Below are positions 8,627 to 17,544 of a stretch of DNA of 64,000 nt, one piece after another. The position numbers and the translations under genes are program-made. The DNA lies in the NCBI GenBank assembly GCA_022448005.1, contig JAKUTK010000001.1, forward strand, positions 13,528 through 77,527. The letters are read 5' to 3'. The notes below the pieces were generated by a model. That model worked only from the letters and a program-made list of their open reading frames with translations, was not told the DNA's origin and searched no databases. Source of the stretch: Pseudomonas sp. GTDB taxonomy: Bacteria > Pseudomonadota > Gammaproteobacteria > Pseudomonadales > Pseudomonadaceae. Within the stretch, counting starts at the first letter, position 1, and each line of letters opens with the position of its first letter.

Positions 8627-8647
8627 GTTCGGATCGCACAAGGCTAA

Positions 8648-9169
8648 CTAGCAGGTGGGACGGCCTGCCGTGTACTTCTGAGCAGGATCGATAGCAGCCT
8701 CGAGATCCCGGATTGCAGTAGCCCCAATCAACAGCGGATAGCGGAAGTGGCTACGGTCGGTCAGGTTGACCTCGGTTTCGCGCATCTGGTCGCCGATGCA
8801 CAACTGCATCTCCACCACTGGCCGCTCGGCGACATCCGGCCCACGCTCCGCATCCGTATCGTCGTCCGGGTCGACGGCTTCTTCTTTGCGGGTCTTGATC
8901 TCGGCGATGCGCGCCAGGCGGTGCTCATAGAGTGTGTCGTCAGCGCCTTCGACAGCCAGGCGGAATCTCACCCAGTCTTCCCCGTCGCGCTCGAAACGCT
9001 CGATATCGCGAGCCGAGAGCGAGGCAGTCATCGCGCCAGTGTCCATCTTGGCTTTGAGGGTCTTGCCGAGGTCTTCGATCTTGATCTGCTCATAGCGGCC
9101 GAACAAGGTTGGTTCGGCGGCCACGGCGGGAAGGGTTAACGCGCTCAACAGCAACAACAAACGGGACAA
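8648..9169 (-). CDS. Retropepsin-like putative ATP-dependent zinc protease family protein
   Basis: Member of the family annotated as ATP-dependent zinc protease / RimK-associated protease (PF05618-like). The TTG at 9169 has AGGAGG five bases upstream, and starting there gives a clean signal peptide (SRLLLLLSALTLPAVAA); the longer frame to 9256 would bury that signal. The 173-residue product has the aspartic-protease-like Asp-Thr-Gly at about 43-45 (KMDTGAMTASLSA), an acidic insert (VDPDDDTDAERGPD) and a C-terminal PLLIGATAIRDL segment. A periplasmic location is predicted. Family membership is likely; enzymatic activity is not shown. Confidence 0.8.
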   Translation of the reverse strand: MSRLLLLLSALTLPAVAAEPTLFGRYEQIKIEDLGKTLKAKMDTGAMTASLSARDIERFERDGEDWVRFRLAVEGADDTLYEHRLARIAEIKTRKEEAVDPDDDTDAERGPDVAERPVVEMQLCIGDQMRETEVNLTDRSHFRYPLLIGATAIRDLEAAIDPAQKYTAGRPTC

Positions 9170-9313
9170 AGCGGCCTCCTGAATCAGTATTGACCTGAGT
9201 GGGACCGACCGTCGCCGCGATCCGTTCCGCCCTATGTAGCGGCCCACGGGCGTCACGCGTGAAAGTCAGCCGCCTGTTAGACTGCGCCTCACTTTTTCCA
9301 GCAGATCACTACC

Positions 9314-10693
9314 GTGCCCAGTTCAGCCTTTGCCACCCTGCCTCTCAGCCCTGCAACGCTGGCCAACCTCGACGCGCTCGGCTATGCCGAGATGACGCCG
9401 ATCCAGGCGCAAAGCCTGCCGGTCATGCTCAAGGGTATGGACCTCATCGCGCAGGCTAAGACCGGCAGCGGCAAGACCGCCGCCTTCGGTATTGCTCTGC
9501 TGGAGCCGATCAATCCGCGCTATTTCGGCTGTCAGGCGCTGGTACTTTGCCCCACCCGTGAACTGGCCGATCAGGTGGCCAAGGAGCTGCGGCGGTTGGC
9601 GCGCTCTGCTGAGAACATCAAAATCCTGACGCTTTGCGGAGGCGTATCCATAGGCCCGCAGATCGGCTCGCTGGAACATGGCGCCCATGTCATCGTCGGC
9701 ACGCCTGGGCGCGTTCAGGAGCATTTGAAAAAGGGCTCACTGAAACTCGACGGCCTGAACAAGCTGATCCTCGACGAAGCCGACCGCATGCTCGACATGG
9801 GCTTCTACGATGCGATTGCCGAGATCATCGGGCAGACCCCGAGCAAGCGGCAAACCCTGCTGTTCTCGGCGACCTACCCCAGCGGCATCAAGCAACTCGC
9901 GTCGACCTTCATGCGTGACCCGCAGCAGGTAAAGGTCGAAGCCCTGCACGACGACACCCAGATCGAGCAGCGCTTCTACGAAATCGACCCCGAAGAGCGC
10001 ATGCAGGCCGTGATTCATGTCCTGGCCAGCTTCCGACCGGAGACCTGCGTTGCCTTCTGCTTCACCAAACAGCAGTGCCAGGAACTGGTCGACGCTCTCA
10101 CAGAGAAAGGCATCTCTGCCATGGCGCTGAACGGCGACCTGGAACAGCGCGACCGTGACCAGGTGCTGGCCATGTTCAGCAACCGCAGCCTGTCGGTGCT
10201 GGTTGCCACCGACGTCGCCGCCCGCGGGCTTGATATCGATGCGCTGGACATGGTGATCAACGTCGAGCTGGCACGTGACTCGGAGATTCATATTCATCGG
10301 GTTGGGCGTACCGGTCGCGCAGGCAAGAAAGGCATCGCCGTCAGCCTTGTCGCTCCAGCCGAAGGCCACCGCGCCCAGGCCATCGAGGACCGGCAGAAAG
10401 TCCCGCTCAACTGGCAGCCCCTGAGTGATCTGAAAGCGCAGCCAGGCGAACCGCTGCAACCGCCGATGGTGACGCTGTGCATCGGCGCAGGCCGCAAGGA
10501 CAAGCTGCGACCGGGCGATATCCTTGGCGCGCTGACGGGCGATGCGGGTATTCCCGGCAAGCAGGTTGGCAAGATTGCGATCTTCGACTTCCAGGCGTTC
10601 GTCGCCGTCGAGCGCGACGTGGCCAAGCAGGCCTTGAATCGCCTCAACTCTGGCAAGATCAAAGGCCGCTCGCTGAAAGTTCGCACGCTCTAA
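9314..10693 (+). CDS. dbpA: ATP-dependent RNA helicase DbpA
   Basis: DEAD-box helicase for late assembly of the 50S subunit, recruited to hairpin 92 of 23S rRNA by its C-terminal domain. The 459 residues show Q motif (MTPIQAQSL), motif I AKTGSGKT, PTRELA, DEAD ([14 protein letters not shown]), SAT, RGLDI and HRVGRTGR, then the DbpA RNA-binding domain (about 385-459, KLRPGDILGALTGDAG and IKGRSLKVRTL). The start is a GTG at 9314 with a poor ribosome-binding site. It is divergent from the zinc-protease-like gene, with a 144-bp shared upstream region. Confidence 0.93.
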   Translation: MPSSAFATLPLSPATLANLDALGYAEMTPIQAQSLPVMLKGMDLIAQAKTGSGKTAAFGIALLEPINPRYFGCQALVLCPTRELADQVAKELRRLARSAENIKILTLCGGVSIGPQIGSLEHGAHVIVGTPGRVQEHLKKGSLKLDGLNKLILDEADRMLDMGFYDAIAEIIGQTPSKRQTLLFSATYPSGIKQLASTFMRDPQQVKVEALHDDTQIEQRFYEIDPEERMQAVIHVLASFRPETCVAFCFTKQQCQELVDALTEKGISAMALNGDLEQRDRDQVLAMFSNRSLSVLVATDVAARGLDIDALDMVINVELARDSEIHIHRVGRTGRAGKKGIAVSLVAPAEGHRAQAIEDRQKVPLNWQPLSDLKAQPGEPLQPPMVTLCIGAGRKDKLRPGDILGALTGDAGIPGKQVGKIAIFDFQAFVAVERDVAKQALNRLNSGKIKGRSLKVRTL

Positions 10694-10743
10694 TCGAACC
10701 GGAAGAGAACGAGCCTGGCGCGTCCTCGCGTACCGGCTCGTGG

Positions 10744-10764
10744 CGGGACGGATTGCCCGTCCCG
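10744..10764. terminator. Hairpin between dbpA and the convergent PhoX-like gene
   Basis: CGGGACGG (10744-10751) pairs with CCGTCCCG (10757-10764) across the five-base loop ATTGC. It lies between two convergent genes, as expected for a shared terminator, but has no T run. Confidence 0.35.
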
Positions 10765-10859
10765 GAGATCAAGGCCGACTCACTTGCTGCATATATGCGA
10801 GCGGCAGTGCCGGCAAACCGAGCAAGGTCCCTTAGCTCGGCTCACCTAATTAAAGCGGA

Positions 10860-12341
10860 TTACAGCGAACCGCGAGCCCAGGGACCCCAGATGGCAAAGG
10901 TGATGCCGGGGGTCTGGATGTTGACGAACAGGAAGTGTCCGGTCGGATCGAAGCAGGCGCCGCAGAACTCACGGTTGCGGTAGTCGCCGCCCGAAGCGTT
11001 CTTCCCGGCCGCAGCGGCCTGGACGTCATCGAACACCACGTTGTTCTTGGCGAAGATGTACGCCTCCCCCGCGGTGGTCAGGCCCAGCAGGCGTTCGCCA
11101 AAGCCGAACGCGTCCTGCACACCACCACCGTCTTCGCACAGAAGCACACCGCCGCGCGGGCTGACCGTAATGTTGTCCGGGTTATTGGCGATTTCGGCGT
11201 CGGTGGAAGCGAAGATGCAGGTCAAGCGGTCATTCGCCAGATCGTGCATCCACACCGCCCCACGGCCGTAGCCGGGGCGGCCCTGACTGTCGGTACCGGC
11301 ACTGGTGTCGACAATGTAGAGCTTGCCCTCGCTGTACCAGATGCCTTCGCCGCGGCTCATGCTCAGGCCGCCGGCCTGACGCGCCTGAACATAAGGGCCG
11401 CTGCCTTCGGGCTGAGGCTCGAGGTCCGGATTCGATATTTCCACCCATTCCAGCTGATAGCTGTCGCCCTGCTTCGGCGCATGCAGGTCGATCAACGCAC
11501 GATTACGCACCCGAGCGGCTTGCAGTATTCCACCCGCGACAAGTGAACCTGGCTGCTGGCTCGCGTCCGTGGGGATATAGCGGTAATAGCCGGATTGGTT
11601 GCGGGCATCTTCCGTCAAATAGACATAGCTGTTACGCGGGTCCACTGCGACCGCTTCGTGCCGAAAGCGACCCATCTGCACGATAGGCTGGCCAGTGGTC
11701 AGCGCCGGGTCGGCCGTCACCTCAAACACATAGCCGTGGGCACGACCACCCACACTGCGGTAGTCAGACGTGTTCTCTTCACAGGTTAACCAGGTGCCCC
11801 ACGGCGTGACACCGCCGGCGCAGTTGGTACGGGTGCCACCGAGACTCGGCAGGGTGCGTACCGGCTGCATGATGTCGCGGGAAACGTAGAGGTTGGTTGT
11901 TCCGCCGGCCGGACGCTGGCCGTTGGAGAGGGTCACCTCATCATAAATGCCGGTGGCGTCGATCAGCGGACCGGTGCTGGCTTCATGGTTACGCACCAGC
12001 ACGATTTCCGGGCCATGCTGGCCGCGACGCACCTCGATGACGCCCATGCCGTCATGCGACGTGGGCACTGGCTGACCGTTTTCCATCAGGTCACCCGTCC
12101 ATGAAAAGCTTTTGTACTGGAACCCATCGGGCAGCTGGAGCAGTTCCAGACCGGTGCTCAGGTCCTTGGCCGGACGCAACGGGCCGTAGCTGCTGCGAAC
12201 CAGGCCGGCGCCGCGACCTTGTGCGTTACGCGCTGCGAAGGCTTCCAGCGTGCCGAGAAACGGCGTACTGGCGACGACGGCGGCGGTGATAGCGCCACCT
12301 TTGAGCAGGCTGCGGCGGCTGGCATCGTGTTCACGGTTCAT
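10860..12341 (-). CDS. PhoX-family (DUF839) Tat-exported phosphatase-like protein
   Basis: A 493-residue protein of the PhoX/DUF839 family, whose studied members are secreted Ca2+/Fe-dependent phosphatases. The N-terminus has a twin-arginine signal (SRRSLLKGG, about 9-17) followed by a hydrophobic stretch ending near LEAFAA. Family stretches include TNCAGGVTPWGTWLTCEENT, FRHEAVAVDPRNSYVYLTEDA, NNPDNITVSPRGGVLLCEDG and FCGACFDPTGHFLFVNIQTPG. The periplasm is the predicted location. No Pho box was recognised upstream. Phosphatase activity is inferred from the family, which also contains uncharacterised members. Confidence 0.85.
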   Translation of the reverse strand: MNREHDASRRSLLKGGAITAAVVASTPFLGTLEAFAARNAQGRGAGLVRSSYGPLRPAKDLSTGLELLQLPDGFQYKSFSWTGDLMENGQPVPTSHDGMGVIEVRRGQHGPEIVLVRNHEASTGPLIDATGIYDEVTLSNGQRPAGGTTNLYVSRDIMQPVRTLPSLGGTRTNCAGGVTPWGTWLTCEENTSDYRSVGGRAHGYVFEVTADPALTTGQPIVQMGRFRHEAVAVDPRNSYVYLTEDARNQSGYYRYIPTDASQQPGSLVAGGILQAARVRNRALIDLHAPKQGDSYQLEWVEISNPDLEPQPEGSGPYVQARQAGGLSMSRGEGIWYSEGKLYIVDTSAGTDSQGRPGYGRGAVWMHDLANDRLTCIFASTDAEIANNPDNITVSPRGGVLLCEDGGGVQDAFGFGERLLGLTTAGEAYIFAKNNVVFDDVQAAAAGKNASGGDYRNREFCGACFDPTGHFLFVNIQTPGITFAIWGPWARGSL

Positions 12342-12536
12342 GCGGTGTCCTCTTTTATAGGAATGGGAGGGGGCGCATGAATGAAGCCTGACGAATACGG
12401 CTAAACGATGACCGTGCGGTTTCGTTCAGATGATGCGAGACGGATGGACGGTATAAGCTTTGCTTCGCTTGCCGTGACGTCAGCAAACGGCTGGCGTCCA
12501 ACCTTCCTCTTCTTCCAGTCAGGTCCGACTCGTTTT

Positions 12537-14723
12537 ATGCGCTCACCCTCGCTCAGCCATTCCCTGCGCCAGCTTTGGGCGCTGGACAAATTCGGCTACA
12601 GCCTTCGCGTACTGATCGCACTGGCCGGCAGCATGGGATTGAGCTGGTACCTCTCTCAGCCAGCGATGGCGATTCCCTTGTTTCTCGGCGTCATCGCCAG
12701 CGCCCTGGCGGAAACTGACGACAGCTGGCTGGGGCGGCTTTCGGCGCTGCTGGTCACGCTGTTGTGCTTCAGCATTGCCGCGGCTTCGGTGCAATTGCTG
12801 TTCCCCTTCCCGCTGCTCTTCGCGCTCGGCATGGCGGCTGCAGCGTTCAGCCTGGTGATGCTCGGCGCGCTGGGCGAGCGCTACGCGACCATCGCCCAGG
12901 CGACGCTGATTCTCTCGATCTACAGCATGATCGCAGCCGACCAGCGTGGCGGCGAGGCGCTGCATCCCTGGCGCGACCCGCTGCTGTTATTGGCGGGCGC
13001 GACCTGGTACGGCCTGCTTTCCGTCGTCTGGAATGCGCTCTTTGCGCACCAGCCCGTACAGCAAAGTCTGGCCCGCCTGTACCGGGAGCTGGGGCAGTAC
13101 TACAAACTCAAGGCCGCCCTGTTCGAGCCGGTGCGCCAGCTGGATGTGGAAGAACGTCGGCTGCAACTGGCGCAGCAGAATGGCCGAGTGGTCAGCGCGC
13201 TGAACGCCACCAAGGAAACCCTTTTGCATCGCCTGGGCAATGGTCGGCCTGGGGTAAAAATCAGCCACTATCTCAAGCTCTACTTCCTTGCACAGGACCT
13301 GCACGAACGCGTCAGCTCCTCGCACTACCCTTACCAAGAGCTGGCAGAGGCGTTCTTCCACAGCGACGTGCTGTTTCGCTGCGGCCGGCTGCTGCGCTTG
13401 CAGGGCGTGGCCTGCGCGGACCTGGCGAATGCCGTCCAACTGCGCCAGCCGTTTCGCTACAGCGAAGCCAATGCACAGGCGCTGGCGGATCTGGAGTCAT
13501 CGCTCGAACACCTGCGGCTGCAGAGCAACCCTGCGTGGCGCGGGCTGTTGCGCTCATTGCGCGCGCTTTCCGGGAACCTGTCGACCATGCAGCGTCAGCT
13601 GTCCACGGCGAACAACCCTGACGCTCTGGAAGGGGAACAGGACAGCAGCCTGCTGGATCGGCAGCCGCAGTCGTTGCGGGATGCGTTCAACCGTATCCGC
13701 TTGCAGCTGACACCCACCTCGCTCCTGTTCCGCCACGCCTTGCGCATGAGCCTGGCGCTGCTTTGCGGCTATGCCGTGCTTCACACAATCCACCCCGAAC
13801 AGGGCTATTGGGTGCTGCTGACGACGGTGTTCGTCTGCCAGCCCAATTACGGCGCCACGCGGATCAAGCTGGTCCAGCGCGTAACGGGCACGGCGCTCGG
13901 CCTGGCCGTCGGCTGGGCGCTGTTCGACCTGTTTCCCAGCCAGCAGATACAGGCACTGTTCGCCGTGATCGCCGGCGTCGTGTTCTTCGCTACCCGAAGC
14001 AGCCGCTATACCCTGGCGACCGCGGCGATCACGCTGCTGGTGCTGTTCTGCTTCAACCAGGTGGGTGATGGTTACGGGTTGTTCTGGCCGCGGCTGGTCG
14101 ACACCATCCTGGGCAGCCTGATCGCCGCGGCCGCCGTGTTCCTCGTCCTGCCGGACTGGCAGGGTCGACGCCTCAATCAGGTCGTCGCCAATACACTGGC
14201 CCGTAGCGCCGACTATCTACGGCAGATCATGACCCAGTATGAAAGCGGCAAGCGTGATGATCTGGCGTATCGGCTGGCTCGGCGCAACGCACACAATGCC
14301 GACGCGGCGCTGTCGACCACCTTGTCGAACATGCTTCTGGAGCCTGGGCACTTCCGCAAGGACGCCGAAACCGGCTTTCGCTTCCTGATCCTCTCGCACA
14401 CGCTGCTCAATTATTTGTCAGGCCTCGGCGCCCACCGCGAAAGCTTGCCCGACGATGCACGTGACGAATTGCTGGAATGCGCAGCGCATCAACTGGCAAG
14501 CAGCCTCGACGAATTGGCCAATGGGCTGCAACACAACCAACCGGTGGCCGTTTACAGCGAAGCGGAAGAAGCGCTGGCGCAACAGCTGGAACAGGCTTCG
14601 GAAGACATCGACGACAGCCATCGCCTGCTGCAGACGCAACTGGGCCTGATCTGCCGACAGCTGGCTCCACTACGCAGCATGGCCGCGCACCTGATCAAAC
14701 AACAGCCGCAGGCTCAGCGCTAA
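12537..14723 (+). CDS. YccS/FUSC-family inner membrane protein
   Basis: A membrane protein of about 728 residues from the YccS group (FUSC family, related to aromatic-acid efflux proteins). It has two clusters of transmembrane helices: about 15-165 (LDKFGYSLRVLIALAGSMGLSW onward) and about 395-530 (FRHALRMSLALLCGYAVLH). Each is followed by a long cytoplasmic helical region. The Met at 12537 is preferred because it gives the family-typical N-terminus just before LWALDKFGYSLR; an in-frame extension to 12408 would add unconserved residues. Its stop overlaps the convergent binding-protein stop by 4 bases. The transported substrate is unknown. Confidence 0.85.
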   Translation: MRSPSLSHSLRQLWALDKFGYSLRVLIALAGSMGLSWYLSQPAMAIPLFLGVIASALAETDDSWLGRLSALLVTLLCFSIAAASVQLLFPFPLLFALGMAAAAFSLVMLGALGERYATIAQATLILSIYSMIAADQRGGEALHPWRDPLLLLAGATWYGLLSVVWNALFAHQPVQQSLARLYRELGQYYKLKAALFEPVRQLDVEERRLQLAQQNGRVVSALNATKETLLHRLGNGRPGVKISHYLKLYFLAQDLHERVSSSHYPYQELAEAFFHSDVLFRCGRLLRLQGVACADLANAVQLRQPFRYSEANAQALADLESSLEHLRLQSNPAWRGLLRSLRALSGNLSTMQRQLSTANNPDALEGEQDSSLLDRQPQSLRDAFNRIRLQLTPTSLLFRHALRMSLALLCGYAVLHTIHPEQGYWVLLTTVFVCQPNYGATRIKLVQRVTGTALGLAVGWALFDLFPSQQIQALFAVIAGVVFFATRSSRYTLATAAITLLVLFCFNQVGDGYGLFWPRLVDTILGSLIAAAAVFLVLPDWQGRRLNQVVANTLARSADYLRQIMTQYESGKRDDLAYRLARRNAHNADAALSTTLSNMLLEPGHFRKDAETGFRFLILSHTLLNYLSGLGAHRESLPDDARDELLECAAHQLASSLDELANGLQHNQPVAVYSEAEEALAQQLEQASEDIDDSHRLLQTQLGLICRQLAPLRSMAAHLIKQQPQAQR

Positions 14724-15472
14724 GGCAACGCCAACGGTGCGGGCAAGCCATGACGATGGAAGATCGCGGCGTAGCTGCCGTCTCCGACCATCGCCGCGAT
14801 CTCCCGGTTGAAAGCCTCGATGATTGCTGCCTGCTGGGGGTGATCGTTGCGCACGACCAGCGACAGGTCGAGCAGGTTGAACTCACCCGGCAGGAACGAC
14901 AGTGCGTCGCTTACTCCCTCCAGTTCGCGACTGAAGTGGAACAGCGCGGTGCGTTCATCTTCCAGCGTCAGGTCGGCTCGGCCGGCTAGCAACATGCGCG
15001 CCGCTTGCACGAAATCAGTCGCGTATCCCCTGATCAGTCGCGTATCGGTTTGTAGGCTGCTGCCGTAGAAATAGCCTCGACTCAACACGATGCGCGAACC
15101 TACCAGGCTGTCGAGGCCGTTATAACGAAAGTCGCTGTCGCGTCGTTGGACCCAGCGCATGCGGTTGGTCAGAAACGGTCTTGAGCTGCGGGAATAGGTG
15201 ACTCGGTCCACGGCCGGCCAGCCGTTGATCATGTCGTAGCGACCATTCATCAGGCCCAGCAGCGCTCGTTCCCAAGGTACTTCACGGTATTCGACGCGGT
15301 AACCTGCGCGGCCCAGTGCCGTGCGGATCAGATCGACCGACAACCCCTGCTCCGGCAAGCCTCGGTCCGTATAGGGCGGCCAGACATTACCGGCCAGGCG
15401 CAGCACTTCCGCCGAGAGCGAAGTGCTTGTCAGCAGCAGGACCAACCCCAGAAAACGTTTGAACCCGGTCAA
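14720..15472 (-). CDS. Periplasmic solute-binding protein (SBP_bac_3 type)
   Basis: A 250-residue secreted protein with a signal peptide (about 1-21, LGLVLLLTSTSLSAE) and an amino-acid-type periplasmic binding fold (NVWPPYTDRGLPEQGLSVDLIRTALGRAGY, then GRYDMINGWPAVDRV). No permease or ATPase gene is adjacent, so it may serve a distant transporter or act in sensing. Solo proteins of this kind are common in Pseudomonas. It overlaps the yccS-like gene tail to tail by 4 bases. Confidence 0.82.
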   Translation of the reverse strand: MTGFKRFLGLVLLLTSTSLSAEVLRLAGNVWPPYTDRGLPEQGLSVDLIRTALGRAGYRVEYREVPWERALLGLMNGRYDMINGWPAVDRVTYSRSSRPFLTNRMRWVQRRDSDFRYNGLDSLVGSRIVLSRGYFYGSSLQTDTRLIRGYATDFVQAARMLLAGRADLTLEDERTALFHFSRELEGVSDALSFLPGEFNLLDLSLVVRNDHPQQAAIIEAFNREIAAMVGDGSYAAIFHRHGLPAPLALP

Positions 15473-15626
15473 ACACCCCTCGCGAGCTTTACTAGCGACA
15501 CGCCATCATCTACTTAGCAAAGCACAAAGCGAGCCGAACGCAGTGGCCGTTTTGTCGGGCGCCGCCAACCCTGGCTGCAGCGGGGCGGCGGCAGGAGTAC
15601 TATCTCGCGTTTTCTGCTTGAGGTGC

Positions 15627-16814
15627 ATGGTGGTGCAAATGGACGTGGTGGTGATCGGCGCGGGTGCTGCCGGGCTGATGTGCGCATTCTCCGCAGCCGC
15701 GCGGGGCCGTCAGGTGCTTCTGCTGGATCACGCCAACAAAGCCGGCAAGAAGATCCTCATGTCCGGCGGGGGCCGCTGCAACTTCACCAATCTCTATACC
15801 GAGCCGGCCAACTTCCTTTCCGGCAACTCGCATTTCTGCAAATCCGCGCTCGCCCGCTATACCCAGTGGGACTTCATCGAGATGGTCAGCCGTCATGGTG
15901 TGCCCTACCACGAGAAAAAACTGGGCCAGTTGTTCTGCGATAACAAGGCAAGCGACATCCTCGGCATGCTGCTCGATGAGTGTGAGCAGGCCGGCGTCGA
16001 CCTGCGGCTCGATACGGCCGTACAACAGATCGACAAAGCCGAGGCTGGCTACCAACTGCAGACCGATGCAGGCTCGGTCGCCTGTCAGTCGCTGGTGATC
16101 GCCACTGGCGGTTTGTCGATTCCGACCCTCGGCGCGAGCGGATTCGGTTATCAAGTGGCGCGGCAGTTCGGCCACACCATACTGCCGACCCGCGCAGGGC
16201 TGGTGCCCTTCACCATCACCGAGCCACAACTTAAGTCGATGTGCGAAGCGCTGTCGGGGACTTCAGTCGAGGATTGCCTGGTCAGCTGCAACGGCCAGAG
16301 CTTCCGCGAGAATATTCTGTTTACCCATCGCGGGCTGTCCGGCCCGGCGATCCTGCAGGTTTCCTCTTATTGGGGGCCGGGCGACGCGATTGAAATTAAC
16401 TTGTTGCCGCACCTGAATCTGAGCGAGTGGTTGGAGGAGCAGCGCCAGGAACGTCCCAATACCGAACTGAAGACCCTGCTCGGCGAGTTGTTCACACGCA
16501 AGATGGCCGGGCTCTTGGCGGAGAACTGGTTCACCTCCAGGCCCCTGAAGCAGTATTCAGCCAACGAACTGACCGAGATCGCCGAGCGCCTGGCCTGCTG
16601 GCGGCTGGTGCCAGCGGGCACCGAGGGCTACCGCACCGCCGAGGTGACCCTTGGCGGCGTCGATACTAGGGAAGTCTCATCCAAGACGATGGAATCGCAG
16701 AAGTCGCCGGGGCTGTATTTCGTCGGCGAGGTACTGGACGTCACCGGCCACCTCGGCGGCTTCAACTTCCAGTGGGCCTGGGCCTCGGGTTACGCCGCGG
16801 CGCAGTACGTCTGA
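15627..16814 (+). CDS. HI0933/YhiN-family FAD-dependent oxidoreductase
   Basis: Flavoprotein of about 395 residues. It has the N-terminal dinucleotide-binding motif (VVVIGAGAAGLMCAFSAA), the family signature AGKKILMSGGGRCNFTN near 40-55, and the C-terminal motif GLYFVGEVLDVTGHLGGFNFQWAWASG that closes the FAD site. The start at 15627 follows a GAGG site closely; the GTG codons at 15630 and 15633 or the Met at 15639 are alternatives. The frame is open further upstream to 15423, but that part shows no family similarity. The physiological substrate is unknown. Confidence 0.88.
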   Translation: MVVQMDVVVIGAGAAGLMCAFSAAARGRQVLLLDHANKAGKKILMSGGGRCNFTNLYTEPANFLSGNSHFCKSALARYTQWDFIEMVSRHGVPYHEKKLGQLFCDNKASDILGMLLDECEQAGVDLRLDTAVQQIDKAEAGYQLQTDAGSVACQSLVIATGGLSIPTLGASGFGYQVARQFGHTILPTRAGLVPFTITEPQLKSMCEALSGTSVEDCLVSCNGQSFRENILFTHRGLSGPAILQVSSYWGPGDAIEINLLPHLNLSEWLEEQRQERPNTELKTLLGELFTRKMAGLLAENWFTSRPLKQYSANELTEIAERLACWRLVPAGTEGYRTAEVTLGGVDTREVSSKTMESQKSPGLYFVGEVLDVTGHLGGFNFQWAWASGYAAAQYV

Positions 16815-16818
16815 CCAA

Positions 16819-17007
16819 CTACTGATTGGTCATGTTGGAAGGCGGCGAGATTTCACGCGGGCCGGCCGGGTCGGTCGCCGTGTTCTGGTACTCCTGCTGG
16901 TTCCGTTCGACATTGCGCAGCGCCGACGGCTCGTCGTCTGGCGAGCAGCCGACCAGTGTCAATGCGAGCGGAAGTGCTGCAGTGATGGCAATCAGTCTGG
17001 ATTTCAT
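16819..17007 (-). CDS. Small predicted lipoprotein
   Basis: A 62-residue protein with a lipoprotein signal (MKSRLIAITAALPLALTLVGC; lipobox LVGC) followed by a short polar tail (SPDDEPSALRNVERNQQEYQN). The start at 17007 has AGGAGA seven bases upstream. I do not recognise a family. It lies in the same direction as another small lipoprotein gene 75 bases upstream, with which it may be co-transcribed. Confidence 0.72.
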   Translation of the reverse strand: MKSRLIAITAALPLALTLVGCSPDDEPSALRNVERNQQEYQNTATDPAGPREISPPSNMTNQ

Positions 17008-17082
17008 ATCATTTCTCCTGCCGTGCAGTGCGCCAGCCTCATGCTGGCGGCTTCGGCACATGCATTCAGATCATTCGGAAGT

Positions 17083-17388
17083 TTACTGAGCAGCGCCTGA
17101 TGCGCCGCGTGTGGTGTTAGGTGCGGTCCCCGCCCCGGACGCAGTGCCCAGACCGCTGCCGTTGTCCGCTGGTGCCGTATCCATGTTGCCCTCTGCACCG
17201 GTCGCCAACGGCGCACCGGCTTCAGGACCAGCACCCGCTCCATCGTTGGAGGGTGGCGCACCGGTGAACGGCGGCTCAGGCTTTTCGATCGCAGCCTCAG
17301 GCGTCGCCACCTCCCGCTCAGCATCATCCTGCCCGCAACCCACCAAAACCAGGCCAAGCACAGGCGCAAACAGATAGGCCAATCGCAT
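17083..17388 (-). CDS. Predicted lipoprotein, Ala/Gly/Pro-rich
   Basis: A 101-residue protein with a lipoprotein signal (MRLAYLFAPVLGLVLVGC; lipobox LVGC), followed by a low-complexity tail rich in Ala, Gly, Pro and Thr with no evident fold. The ATG at 17388 has GGAGG five bases upstream. The disordered tail suggests a cell-envelope tether or surface role. No family recognised. Confidence 0.65.
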   Translation of the reverse strand: MRLAYLFAPVLGLVLVGCGQDDAEREVATPEAAIEKPEPPFTGAPPSNDGAGAGPEAGAPLATGAEGNMDTAPADNGSGLGTASGAGTAPNTTRGASGAAQ

Positions 17389-17544
17389 CAATACCTCCAA
17401 AGCGTCTAGCCCGCGAATAGCTGGCGGGCATGAGTCAGTTCTTAAGAAAATTGACCCTGCAGACAGCGTGGAGTGCCCCGTTCGAGCGCCCAGGCCGCCC
17501 GACGGTTGCGAATGGCTGCCCTCAGCCCTCGATAGGCAAGCGAG

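Larger units (their letters stand above)
7999..8647. other. 649-bp intergenic region with AT-rich core
   Basis: No convincing gene. The part nearest the symporter must hold its promoter. Bases about 8320-8480 are clearly richer in A+T than the flanks. Within it a sigma70-like pair TTGATA (8373-8378) and TATAAT (8394-8399), 15 bases apart, faces right with no open frame downstream. A strong GC hairpin lies at 8597-8626. A 52-codon minus-strand frame (8148-8306) lacks a ribosome-binding site. The region could hold a small RNA or be a remnant of transferred DNA. Confidence 0.5.
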
